From an uncultured Microbacterium sp. (GTDB lineage Bacteria; Actinomycetota; Actinomycetes; Actinomycetales; Microbacteriaceae), in the NCBI GenBank assembly GCA_937926065.1, contig CALANM010000139.1, forward strand, positions 1 to 31,430: a stretch of DNA of 31,430 nt, written 5' to 3'. Made by a program: the position numbers and the translations under genes. Positions 8,402 through 15,841 of this stretch are shown here, in pieces (position 1 is the stretch's first letter; every line of letters starts with the position of its first letter). Below the pieces are notes generated by a model. The model had not been told where the DNA came from. It did not search any database and was given only the letters and a program-made list of their open reading frames with translations.

Positions 8402-8427
8402 CCGTCTGCGGGACCACCCGGGCTGAG

Positions 8428-9096
8428 TCAGGCCAGATCGGCGGTCACCGCGTTGAGCGTTCCTCCGTCGATGTGGCGGCGCACCGCATCCGGCCCCTCC
8501 TCCGCCGCCTCGCGAAGGTATGCGCGGTGCTCCGAGACGAGGTCGGCGGCGGCGTACGTCGGCCGCATGTTGACCAGCAGCAGGAGCATCTCCGAGTCCA
8601 GCAGCGCATAGGCCTCCTCGATGCGGGGGCTGCGGGATGCCGCGACGATCGCGCGATGCACAGCGGCGTGGGCGCGGGCGAGCGACGGCCAGTCGTCGGG
8701 TGACAAGTCCGCGACGCGTTCGAGTTCGTCCAGCGCCGCCTCGACCGGAGCGGTGACCTCCCCCGGCCACGACGACCCGTGGATGTCGCGCAGGATCCGC
8801 ACCGCCTCGCTCTCGAGGGCGCAGCGCAGCTGCTGCGATGCGACGAGGTCGGCGGCGGTGAACGTGCGCACCCGGATGCCCTGATACGGCACCTGAGTGA
8901 GAAGGCGTTCGGCGGTCAGCAGTGCAAGCGCTGTCCGGACGGTGTGTCGCGACAGGCTGTGGCGCTCCGCGAGGGCCTCTTCGCGAAGCGCGGTGCCGGG
9001 CACCAGATCACCGCGCAGGATCTGCTGGCGCAGTTCGCCGGCCAGCCGCGTCGACGCGGTGGGGCCGGGCTCGCCGTCACGTCGTCGCGGCGACAT
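8428..9096 (-). CDS. GntR-family transcriptional regulator, FadR/FCD type
   Basis: The 222-residue protein has an N-terminal winged helix-turn-helix (STRLAGELRQQILRGDLVPGTALREEALAERHSLSRHTVRTALALLTAERLLTQVPYQGIRV, about residues 15-76). The all-helical FCD effector domain follows (LRCALESEAVRIL, HAAVHRAIVAAS, LDSEMLLLL, SEHRAYLREAAEEG). Its ATG lies 20 bases inside the end of the upstream eamA gene, so the two form one operon. An ATTGT-N3-ACAAT dyad of the type bound by GntR proteins lies directly upstream of eamA, which suggests that this protein controls its own operon. The ligand is unknown. It is convergent with pilB; the stops are 26 bases apart. Confidence 0.88.
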   Translation of the reverse strand: MSPRRRDGEPGPTASTRLAGELRQQILRGDLVPGTALREEALAERHSLSRHTVRTALALLTAERLLTQVPYQGIRVRTFTAADLVASQQLRCALESEAVRILRDIHGSSWPGEVTAPVEAALDELERVADLSPDDWPSLARAHAAVHRAIVAASRSPRIEEAYALLDSEMLLLLVNMRPTYAAADLVSEHRAYLREAAEEGPDAVRRHIDGGTLNAVTADLA

Positions 9097-9991
9097 CGCC
9101 TCGGCTCCGCTGAATGGTGATGAGGGTGAGCCCCAGCGCGAGCACCCCGAGACCGATCGCGGCGACGAGGCTGAGGCTCTCTCGCAGCACGCCGATGCCG
9201 AGAAGCGTGGCGCACAGGGGCTCGGCGAGGGTCAGCGTGGTCACGGTGGTGGCGGGCAGCACGGCGAGACCCCAGCCGAACAGCAGGTAGCCGAGCGCCG
9301 TTCCGAAGACCCCCAGCCACACGACGAGCGCGAGCCCCCGTGGGGTGAACAGCCACTCTGCGCCGACCACAACGAGCAGCGGCAGGCTCGCGACGGCCGC
9401 GACGCCGAAGAGGGCGCCCATCGCGCGGCGCGAGGTCCACCCGCGTTCCATGAGCTCCTTCGCGGCCACAGCGTAGGTCGCGTAGCACGCGCCGGCCGCC
9501 ACCGACCACAGCACTCCCCCGCCCGAGCCCAGCGAGACCGGTGCGCCCATGAGGCCGGAGGTCATCGCGACTCCCACGATGCACAGCGCGGTCGCGACCA
9601 TCCAGCGCACGCCCGGCGCGCGGCGATGGAACACGATCTCGGCGACCCCCGTGATCACGGGCGCGGAGCCCAGCGCGACGACCGTGCCGACGGCGACACC
9701 GTTCACTCCGGTGCCGACGAAGTAGAGCGGCTGATAACCCAGCACGCCGAGAGCGCCGATGAGCGCGACGACCCACGTGGGAACCCGCCGATGCGTCGAC
9801 CCGGGAGCCGGCGGCGCCGTGCGGGCCGACGCGCTCGCCCAGATCGCCGCGATGCCGAGGAGGCCGCCGCCCAGCAGGATGCGGGCGAAGCCGGCCGATG
9901 CAGGCGATGCCGCAGTGCCCGAGAGCTGGACAGCCGCCGCGAGGCTGCCGAACAATGCGCTCGCGATGAGCACCTGGAGTTTCGCACGCAC
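9077..9991 (-). CDS. EamA/DMT-family transporter
   Basis: The 304-residue protein has ten hydrophobic segments arranged as two EamA repeats, typical of drug/metabolite exporters (for example ASALFGSLAAAVQLSG, GVLGYQPLYFVGTGVNGVAVGTVVALGSAPVITGVAEIVFH, and in the second half GVFGTALGYLLFGWGLAVLPATTVTTLTLAEPLCATLLGIGVLRE). The last motif, where a helix with a conserved E-P precedes a glycine-rich helix, is a good EamA marker. The family exports amino acids, nucleotides or small drugs; the substrate here is unknown. The start is a GTG with no ribosome-binding site, only eight bases from a TAACAAT sequence that could be a -10 box, so the mRNA may be leaderless. It is transcribed with the gntR regulator. 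Confidence 0.9.
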   Translation of the reverse strand: MRAKLQVLIASALFGSLAAAVQLSGTAASPASAGFARILLGGGLLGIAAIWASASARTAPPAPGSTHRRVPTWVVALIGALGVLGYQPLYFVGTGVNGVAVGTVVALGSAPVITGVAEIVFHRRAPGVRWMVATALCIVGVAMTSGLMGAPVSLGSGGGVLWSVAAGACYATYAVAAKELMERGWTSRRAMGALFGVAAVASLPLLVVVGAEWLFTPRGLALVVWLGVFGTALGYLLFGWGLAVLPATTVTTLTLAEPLCATLLGIGVLRESLSLVAAIGLGVLALGLTLITIQRSRGDVAATT

Positions 9992-9998
9992 GAGGGCG

Positions 9999-10011
9999 AT
10001 TGTTACACAAT
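9999..10011. promoter_or_regulatory. Candidate GntR operator upstream of eamA-gntR
   Basis: ATTGT (9999-10003) and ACAAT (10007-10011) are exact complements around TAC. The TTGT-N3-ACAA pattern is typical of FadR/FCD-type GntR operators. It lies eight bases ahead of the eamA GTG and overlaps the probable -10 region, a good position for repression. Confidence 0.6.
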
Positions 10012-10022
10012 GTTCCTCGGGT

Positions 10023-10040
10023 GCGCCATGGGCATGGCGC
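10023..10040. repeat. Perfect 8-bp inverted repeat upstream of eamA
   Basis: GCGCCATG (10023-10030) and CATGGCGC (10033-10040) are exact complements around GG. It sits between the GntR-type dyad and the pilC terminator hairpin and touches the latter. It may be an additional operator for eamA, or a folding competitor of the terminator. Confidence 0.4.
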
Positions 10041-10077
10041 GGGGCGCGCGCTCCCTCCCCTGGTGCGCACGCCCCGC
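10039..10077 (-). terminator. Strong GC hairpin after pilC
   Basis: GCGGGGCG (10039-10046) pairs exactly with CGCCCCGC (10070-10077), and after one mismatch a further GCGC/GCGC pairs, leaving a 13-base pyrimidine-rich loop. It begins 27 bases beyond the pilC stop and lies before the eamA promoter. There is no T-run, as is common in high-GC terminators. It probably ends the leftward pil operon. Confidence 0.55.
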
Positions 10078-10103
10078 AGTCTGTGGGTCCGATCGTCGTG
10101 GTG

Positions 10104-11339
10104 TCAGGCGTTTCCGATCTCGCCGTAGATGGAGAAGATCGGCAGGTACAGCGAGATCACCATGCCGCCGATCAGGATGCCGATGCCGACGATGAGAATC
10201 GGCTCGATCGACGCCGTGAGCTGCTCCGCCGCGGTCTGCACCTCGCCCTCGTAGAAGTCTGCGATGCTGGCGAGCATGTCGGGCAGCGTTCCGGACTCCT
10301 CGCCGACGGCCGCCATCTGGGCGACCATCGGCGGGAAGATCTCCGCCTTCGCAAGCGGCGTCGAGAAGGACTTGCCCTGCTTGACCGACTCCTGAACGGC
10401 ACGCACGGCCTCTTCGACTCGGTAGTTGTTCGAGGCGGCGCCGACGATCGACAGCGCTTGGACGAGCGGCACGCCCGCCTTGAGCATCATCGCGAGACCG
10501 CGGCTGAAGCGGGCCACGGCGATCTTCGTCGACAGGGGCCCGAACACCGGGAGCTTCAGTTTGATGGGATCGATGACCTTGCGCACGGCCGGGGCGTCAC
10601 GGTTCTTGACCCACCAGAAGCCCCCCGCGATCCCCCCGACGATGAGGAGCGGCAGGACCCAGAACATGTTCTTGGAGATCGTCACGAGGATCTGGGTCGG
10701 GACCGGGAGCTGCGAGCCGAGGCCGGCGAACATGCCCTCGAACACCGGCACGACGAATGTCACCATGGCGATCACGCCGAGGACCGCGATGCACATGACG
10801 ATGACCGGGTAAGTCGTGGCCGACTTGATCTTGTCCTGCAGCTCGGCCTCGTTCTTGTATGTCTCGGCGATCGTGGTGAGCGACTGCCCGAGGAAGCCGC
10901 CGGCCTCACCCACGCGGACCATGTTGACCATGAGCGGCGGGAAGACATCGGGATGCTGCGCCAGCGCGGCGGAGAAGGCCGTGCCCGACTCGACGGCGGC
11001 GTGGACCTTTACGAGCGCCTCGCGCAGCTTCTTGTCCTCGGCCTGCTCAGTCAGGATCGCGAGTGTGCGCAGGAGCGGCAGTCCCGCGTTGATCAGGCCC
11101 GCCATCTGCTTGGCGAACACAGCGAGCGTGCCCACCTTCACGCGCTTCACGAATCCGGGGATCGTGATCTCGCGGTTGAGGCCGGTCTTGGAGGTGAGCG
11201 AGACCTCAAGCGGGGTGAGACCCTGCGCGCGCAGCTTCACCGCGACCGCGTTCCCGCTCGACGCCTCGATCGTGCCCTTGACGACGCCGCCGCCTGTGAC
11301 GTCGACGGCGCGATAGGTGTACTCCTCGATGAGGGACAT
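10104..11339 (-). CDS. pilC: Type IV pilus inner-membrane platform protein PilC (GspF family)
   Basis: The 411-residue protein has two GspF domains in tandem. The first carries FAKQMAGLINAGLPLLRTLAILTEQAED and NMVRVGEAGGFLGQSL; the second carries FSRGLAMMLKAGVPLVQALSIVGAASNN and QMAAVGEESGTLPDMLASIADFYEGEV, the duplicated family signatures. Three hydrophobic segments follow the expected pattern (TYPVIVMCIAVLGVIAMVTFVVPVF, FWVLPLLIVGGIAGGFWW, and PILIVGIGILIGGMVISLYLPIFSIYG at the C-terminus). PilC sits in the cytoplasmic membrane and is turned by PilB and PilT. The start MSLIEEYTYRA is chosen because its ATG overlaps the pilT stop by one base (TGATG). It is the last gene of the leftward pil operon. 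Confidence 0.94.
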   Translation of the reverse strand: MSLIEEYTYRAVDVTGGGVVKGTIEASSGNAVAVKLRAQGLTPLEVSLTSKTGLNREITIPGFVKRVKVGTLAVFAKQMAGLINAGLPLLRTLAILTEQAEDKKLREALVKVHAAVESGTAFSAALAQHPDVFPPLMVNMVRVGEAGGFLGQSLTTIAETYKNEAELQDKIKSATTYPVIVMCIAVLGVIAMVTFVVPVFEGMFAGLGSQLPVPTQILVTISKNMFWVLPLLIVGGIAGGFWWVKNRDAPAVRKVIDPIKLKLPVFGPLSTKIAVARFSRGLAMMLKAGVPLVQALSIVGAASNNYRVEEAVRAVQESVKQGKSFSTPLAKAEIFPPMVAQMAAVGEESGTLPDMLASIADFYEGEVQTAAEQLTASIEPILIVGIGILIGGMVISLYLPIFSIYGEIGNA

Positions 11340-12481
11340 CAGCTGCTCCAGCCCATCGAGGCTCGCTCCGACGCGTGCATCGTCCACGCTTCGGCGTCGT
11401 AGTCGACAGGGCGCACCCGGGTTTCATCGAAGGTGCGCGGGTCTTCCGCGATCTCTTTCGCGAGCGCCAGAGAGATCGAGCCGTCTGCGACCAGTCGCTG
11501 CAGGTCCTGGTCGAGCGTGTGCATGCCGATCGAGCCGCCCGCCTGCAGCATGGAGTAGATCTGGCTGATCTCGCCCTCGCGGATGAGGTTCGCGATGGCC
11601 GGGGTGTTCACGAGCACCTCCGTCGCGATGACTCGCCCTTCCGACTGCGCGCGCGGCAGCAGCGTCTGCGTGATGATGCCTCGGAGGGTGTCGCCCAGCT
11701 GCGTGCGCACCTGGTTCTGCTGATCGGACGGGAAGGCGTCGACGATGCGGTTGATCGACTTGGCGGCGCTCTGCGTGTGAAGGGTGGAGAGCACGAGGTG
11801 GCCGGTCTCGGCAGCCGTCAGGGCCGTGGAGATCGACTCGGGATCGCGGAGCTCGCCGATGAGGATGATGTCGGGGTCCTGACGGAGAACGCGCCGCAGC
11901 GCCTCGGAGAACGATGCGGTGTCGCTGCCGATCTCTCGCTGGTGGATGAGGGAGCGCTTGCTCGTGTGCTGGAACTCGACGGGGTCTTCTACCGTCACGA
12001 TGTGCGCGGGCTTGGTGCGGTTGACGACGTCGATCATCGAGGCGAGGGTGGTCGACTTTCCCGAGCCGGTGGGTCCGGTCACGAGCACGAGCCCCCGCGG
12101 CTTCATCACGAGCTCTGCCGCCACCTTCGGCACACCCAGCTCATCGAAGCTCTTGATGCGATCGGCGATGAAGCGCAGCGCCACGGCGACCTGGCCGAGC
12201 TGACGGAAGATGTTGACGCGGAAGCGCGCCACGTTCGGCACGGTGATCGACAGGTCGACCTCGCCGGACTGCCGGAACTCGGCGACCTGGTCGCTTGACA
12301 GGATGCCGCCGATCGCCGTCTCGAGCCAGTTCGTCGATGTCGGCTCCTCGAAGCCCGGGATGAGCTCGAGGTCGCCGTCGACACGCATCTGCGGCGGGTG
12401 GTCGGCGGTCAGGTGCACGTCCGACGCGCGCGAGCGTGCGGCGGCGGCCAGAAGGCCCTGGAGGGGTGTGACGTCTTGCAT
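11339..12481 (-). CDS. pilT: Type IV pilus retraction ATPase PilT
   Basis: This 380-residue ATPase drives pilus disassembly, and so twitching or DNA uptake. It has the N-terminal PAS-like domain (ASDVHLTADHPPQMRVDGDL), Walker A GPTGSGKST (about 136-144), Asp box VEDPVEF, Walker B DPDIILIGELRDPES (about 202-216) and His box LSTLHTQSA. The PilT-specific C-terminal motif is present as AIANLIREGEISQI at about residue 295; the usual form is AIRNLIRE, so one arginine is replaced by alanine. It lacks the zinc cysteines found in PilB. The ATG at 12481 is chosen because GGAAGGA lies five bases upstream; a TTG six codons earlier is possible but overlaps the preceding gene. Confidence 0.94.
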   Translation of the reverse strand: MQDVTPLQGLLAAAARSRASDVHLTADHPPQMRVDGDLELIPGFEEPTSTNWLETAIGGILSSDQVAEFRQSGEVDLSITVPNVARFRVNIFRQLGQVAVALRFIADRIKSFDELGVPKVAAELVMKPRGLVLVTGPTGSGKSTTLASMIDVVNRTKPAHIVTVEDPVEFQHTSKRSLIHQREIGSDTASFSEALRRVLRQDPDIILIGELRDPESISTALTAAETGHLVLSTLHTQSAAKSINRIVDAFPSDQQNQVRTQLGDTLRGIITQTLLPRAQSEGRVIATEVLVNTPAIANLIREGEISQIYSMLQAGGSIGMHTLDQDLQRLVADGSISLALAKEIAEDPRTFDETRVRPVDYDAEAWTMHASERASMGWSS

Positions 12482-12495
12482 CGTGATCCTTCCGA

Positions 12496-13266
12496 TCAAG
12501 ATCCGGCCGTGCGGAAGTAGGTGAGAACGGTGACGGTGAGCTCTCCGCCTTCGTACTTGAGGTCGATGGGAGAGACGAGGCGGGGGCCCTTCTTGAGCGC
12601 ATCGACGAACGCGACGGCCTTGGCCGCGAGCTTCGCGAGGGCGTCTGCAGGCTGAAGCCCCACGTCCTCGGCACCGGCATCCCCGTCCGACGTCTCGGAG
12701 TCCGCATCGGCTGCATCGGGGTCTTCCGCGAACGGGACGTCGACCTCGACCACGATCGTGGCGAGCGCCTGGCGGTTCGGTGCGGCGCTCTCGGGCGGCG
12801 CGGCCTGAGCATCGGCAGTCGCCGCGTCTCCCGAGGCCTCGGCGCTCTCGGATCCGGCCTCCGCGGTCTCGTCGGTCGTCGCCGGCGCTGCACCCTCGTC
12901 CGCTGCAGTGCCACGCGGCGCCCAGTCCTCGGGCTCCTGGATCTCGACGCTCGTGATGTGGACGTCGACGTCACGAGCCGCCGCGGCGATCAGCTGGTGC
13001 AGGTCGTTGAGCTGCGGTGAGGCGGCGATCTCGCGACGCAGATCGTCGAGGCCGCGGTCGATCTCGGCTTCACGGGCGGCTGCGCCGGCGAGCACCGCGA
13101 TCTGCTGCTCGAGCAGCATGTTGTTCTGGGACGTCGACCGGGTCTGCTTGTCGACCTCGAGTGACTGAGAGTACATCGGCATGGCGATCAGGGCGACGCC
13201 TGCCAGCAGCAGCACGACGACGATGAGGATGCCGGCCAGGTTGATGAGCTGCTTGTTCGCGTTCAC
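12496..13266 (-). CDS. PilO-like pilus alignment protein with acidic insertions
   Basis: The 256-residue protein has one N-terminal membrane helix (LINLAGILIVVVLLLAGVALIAM, 8-30), then a coiled-coil-like stretch (35-100) and strands that could form a ferredoxin-like fold (VDVHITSVEIQ, ALATIVVEVDVPF, LVSPIDLKYEGGELTVTVLTYF). This is the PilO layout, and the gene has the PilO position directly after pilN. Two low-complexity Ala/Asp/Glu segments, about 112-163 and 179-203, interrupt the C-terminal domain and are unusual. GTG 13266 is chosen because it overlaps the pilN stop (GTGA) and has GAGGAGGAG five bases upstream. Sequence similarity to classical PilO is weak, so the call rests on topology and order. 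Confidence 0.7.
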   Translation of the reverse strand: MNANKQLINLAGILIVVVLLLAGVALIAMPMYSQSLEVDKQTRSTSQNNMLLEQQIAVLAGAAAREAEIDRGLDDLRREIAASPQLNDLHQLIAAAARDVDVHITSVEIQEPEDWAPRGTAADEGAAPATTDETAEAGSESAEASGDAATADAQAAPPESAAPNRQALATIVVEVDVPFAEDPDAADADSETSDGDAGAEDVGLQPADALAKLAAKAVAFVDALKKGPRLVSPIDLKYEGGELTVTVLTYFRTAGS

Positions 13267-13907
13267 TGCGTCTCCTCCTCGGCGTATGCGCCCGAGTAGA
13301 CGGTCTGATCGATCTGGAGGCGCAGGGTGTAGGCGTAGTAGCCGTCGGCGTACTCCTGGATCCACCCGTCGGCCTCAATGACCTGGGGAATCTCGCGCAC
13401 GGCGAGGATGAGCGGCTCGAACTTCGCGGCAGACGTGCTCCCGAGGATGATCTCTCCGCTCACTCCGGTCTGAGCCTCCGGCTCGCCCTCGACGGGGACA
13501 CCGGCGGGCGCAAGGGCGAAGTCGGTGATGGCGACGTCTTCCGGCAGGACACGGTGGATCGTCGCGAGCAGCCGGGTCCAGTCGAGATCGGTGGCCATCG
13601 CCTGCGAGCGGAACTCGGAGAGCTGGCTTTCGAGGCTCAGCTTCTGGCTGATCGGCTGCAATGCGCCGAGCTGCGTCATGAGCTCCTCGGTGCGAGCGTT
13701 CTCGGCCGACAGGCGCTGCTCGGCGAACGCCTGCAGGGCGTAGGCGCCACCGCTGACGAGCGCGACCGTCAGGAGCGTTCCGGCGAGCCCCCACCCCCAG
13801 CGCCGCAAGAGCGAGGACCGCTGGCGCCGCTCGATCGCGACGCGCGGCATCAGATTGACGCGCGGAGGCGCGCCGATCGCGAAGACGGGAACAGCCGAGC
13901 GCGCCAT
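13263..13907 (-). CDS. pilN: Type IV pilus alignment protein PilN
   Basis: The 214-residue bitopic membrane protein has the short cytoplasmic motif VNLMPR (17-22), the equivalent of the INLLP motif with which PilN binds the cleft of PilM. One membrane helix follows (GWGLAGTLLTVALVSGGAYALQAF, about 38-61), then a coiled-coil-like section and a C-terminal domain ending QEYADGYYAYTLRLQIDQTVYSG, with a ferredoxin-like strand pattern. It bridges cytoplasmic PilM to PilO outside the membrane. The ATG overlaps the pilM stop (TGATG), and the stop overlaps the pilO-like GTG, so pilM, pilN and the pilO-like gene are translationally coupled and probably made in fixed ratio. Confidence 0.87.
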   Translation of the reverse strand: MARSAVPVFAIGAPPRVNLMPRVAIERRQRSSLLRRWGWGLAGTLLTVALVSGGAYALQAFAEQRLSAENARTEELMTQLGALQPISQKLSLESQLSEFRSQAMATDLDWTRLLATIHRVLPEDVAITDFALAPAGVPVEGEPEAQTGVSGEIILGSTSAAKFEPLILAVREIPQVIEADGWIQEYADGYYAYTLRLQIDQTVYSGAYAEEETQ

Positions 13908-14974
13908 CAGCGGTCACCGCCCAGAGCGAGTCCGACGGTCGTAACGAGGTCGAGGTCGGCGTCGCCGGGCGGCACCGCGACCTTTGACGGGACCAGACCC
14001 GAGAGCCCCACGGTCTGAACGGGCATCGGCAGGCTTGCCGCGAGCGCCTCGGTGATGCCGGGCACCGCCGCCCCGGCACCGCTGACCAGCACGCGTGTGA
14101 TGGGCGCCTCGGCAGAGCGATCCGCGTAGAAGCGCAGCGTGCTGCCCAGCCGCGAGACGACGTTGATGATGTCGGTCTCACTCATGGAGATGCTGCGCGC
14201 GACGCCGCGTGACGCGGATCGCCGACGCATGGGAGGCTCCCCCGGCGGAACCGTCTCGAGCACCTCCTCGGGCAGCGCTGCGGCAGCATCCGCGCTCTCG
14301 GTCACTTCGGCCGCCTCAGTGAGCGCCGCACGCACGCGCACGGCCTCGGTCACGATCTCCATGGGGATGATGCGCACGAAGCGCGGCACTCCGTCTCTCA
14401 TGACGACGACGTACGTCGTGTGGTCGCCGAGGTGCAGCGCGGCCACCGTCTCCCCCGCCGCCAGCGTCGGGTTCACCGCCCGCACGAGCGCGAAAGGAGC
14501 CAGATCGACGACGTCGACAGTGAGCTTCGCCTTCGACACTGCGGTGACGAGTTCGTCGACCGTCTCGGCGACTGCCGCGACGAGGAGTCCCGATACCTGA
14601 TCGCCTTCCTGCGCGGTCGGGTAGAAATCGAGCACGGCCTGGTCGGCAGGGACAGGCAGCAGATCTTGGACCTGGAACGGAAGCGCCTGCGCGAGCAGAT
14701 CGGGCCGAAGCGCCTGCGTCGTGTAGTCGCGCACGAGGATACGGCGGCTTCCGATGCCGAGGACGACGTTCTTCCCCTTGATGCCGGCCCGCGACCAGAG
14801 CTGGCGGATGGCGAGCACGACGGCATCGGTGTCGAACACCTCGGAGTCCTTCGCCGCGCCCGGGGGCAGCGGCACAGATCCGAACGCGACCACCCGAGGC
14901 GTCCGCCCCGGCACCACTTCGGCCGCGCGAACTCCCTCTTCCGTGATCTCGAGCCCGACGATCGTCTTCGCCAT
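13907..14974 (-). CDS. pilM: Type IV pilus assembly protein PilM (actin-like ATPase fold)
   Basis: The 355-residue cytoplasmic protein has an actin/FtsA-like fold. It begins VGLEITEEGVRAAEV (phosphate-1 loop, VGLDIG-like) and has LAQALPFQVQDLLPVPADQAVLDF, a typical PilM motif, then phosphate-2-like ALHLGDHTTYVVVMRDGVPRFVR and adenosine-motif-like RVLVSGAGAAVPGITEALAASL near the C-terminus. It binds ATP and PilN and links the ATPases to the membrane complex. A segment around 210-265 rich in Ala, Glu and Arg (ALTEAAEVTESADAAAALPEEV, then RRRSASRG) looks disordered and is longer than in model PilM proteins. A GAAAGGGGAG ribosome-binding site precedes the ATG. A 27-base gap separates it from pilD. 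Confidence 0.92.
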   Translation of the reverse strand: MAKTIVGLEITEEGVRAAEVVPGRTPRVVAFGSVPLPPGAAKDSEVFDTDAVVLAIRQLWSRAGIKGKNVVLGIGSRRILVRDYTTQALRPDLLAQALPFQVQDLLPVPADQAVLDFYPTAQEGDQVSGLLVAAVAETVDELVTAVSKAKLTVDVVDLAPFALVRAVNPTLAAGETVAALHLGDHTTYVVVMRDGVPRFVRIIPMEIVTEAVRVRAALTEAAEVTESADAAAALPEEVLETVPPGEPPMRRRSASRGVARSISMSETDIINVVSRLGSTLRFYADRSAEAPITRVLVSGAGAAVPGITEALAASLPMPVQTVGLSGLVPSKVAVPPGDADLDLVTTVGLALGGDR

Positions 14975-15001
14975 GGTGCTCCCCTTTCTCGGGTCTCCGG
15001 C

Positions 15002-15841
15002 TCAGCCGGCGACCAGCATTCCTACGTACCAGCCGGCGAGCTGCTCGCCGGCGAAGACTCCGAGCCACGCACCCGCGATCATCCACGGTCCGAATGGGAT
15101 CGCGCTGCGGCGCCCTGCGCGTCCCGCCGCCATGAGCCCGACGGCGAACACGCCGCCGAGCACGAACGCCGCGAAGGCGCCGACCGCGAAGGCGCCCCAG
15201 CCGATCCAAGCGAGCGCCGCGCCCAGGACACCCGCCAGCTTGACGTCGCCGCCGCCCATGCCGCCGGGACGCACGACCCGCAGCAGGAAGAAGAATGCGA
15301 ACAGCGCCGCACCGCCGGCCACGGCGCGAAGAAGCGCCTCCCACGGCGTGCCGAGCGCGCACGCGACGGTGAACAGCACGCCCAGCACGCCGTATGCGGG
15401 AAGGACGATCGCATCCGGCAGTCGTCGCGTGTCGAGATCGATGAGGGTCAGCGCGATGCTGATCGCCGCGAGATACAGGTAGGCGACCGTCACAACGGCG
15501 GCATCCCACCCGCGCCCCGTCGCGAAGACCACGGGGTCGATCGCGACCCAGGAAACCACGACGAACGCGACCGCGGTCGCCGTCTCGACGAGCGGATAGC
15601 GGACCGAGATCGGGGCGGCGCACTCCGCGCACCTCGCTCTGAGGGCGATCCACGACACGACCGGAATGTTCTGCCACGGACGCACGGGCTCGTCGCACCC
15701 GGGGCAGCGACTCTCGCGAGTGAGCGGGATCGCCGCCGGCACGCGGTACACGACGACGTTGAGGAACGACCCGATCGCGAGCCCGAACAGGCCCGCGAAG
15801 ACGAGGATGACGACGACGGCGGCGGGAGTCAGGGTACCCAT
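15002..15841 (-). CDS. pilD: Prepilin peptidase / N-methyltransferase PilD (A24 family)
   Basis: This 279-residue membrane aspartic protease cleaves the leader of prepilins after glycine and methylates the new N-terminus. The N-terminal methyltransferase-type domain carries GSFLNVVVYRVP and four zinc-site cysteines, C46/C49 (CPGC) and C71/C74 (CAEC). The peptidase aspartates lie in LTLIDLDTRRLPD (D135-D143) and GGMGGGDVKLAG (D199). About seven further hydrophobic segments follow. Presence of both domains indicates a full bifunctional enzyme, and its expected substrates are the four prepilin-like proteins encoded upstream. The ATG at 15841 overlaps the end of the large minor-pilin gene by 13 bases. 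Confidence 0.95.
   Translation of the reverse strand: MGTLTPAAVVVILVFAGLFGLAIGSFLNVVVYRVPAAIPLTRESRCPGCDEPVRPWQNIPVVSWIALRARCAECAAPISVRYPLVETATAVAFVVVSWVAIDPVVFATGRGWDAAVVTVAYLYLAAISIALTLIDLDTRRLPDAIVLPAYGVLGVLFTVACALGTPWEALLRAVAGGAALFAFFFLLRVVRPGGMGGGDVKLAGVLGAALAWIGWGAFAVGAFAAFVLGGVFAVGLMAAGRAGRRSAIPFGPWMIAGAWLGVFAGEQLAGWYVGMLVAG

Noticed and set aside
8402..8427. Possible terminator between convergent pilB and gntR
   Set aside because: Only 26 bases are available and no stable inverted repeat was found.
9759..11402. A 547-codon rightward frame across eamA and pilC
   Set aside because: Composition is His/Asp/Arg-rich with no recognisable domain and it is antisense to pilC, whose family signatures are unmistakable.
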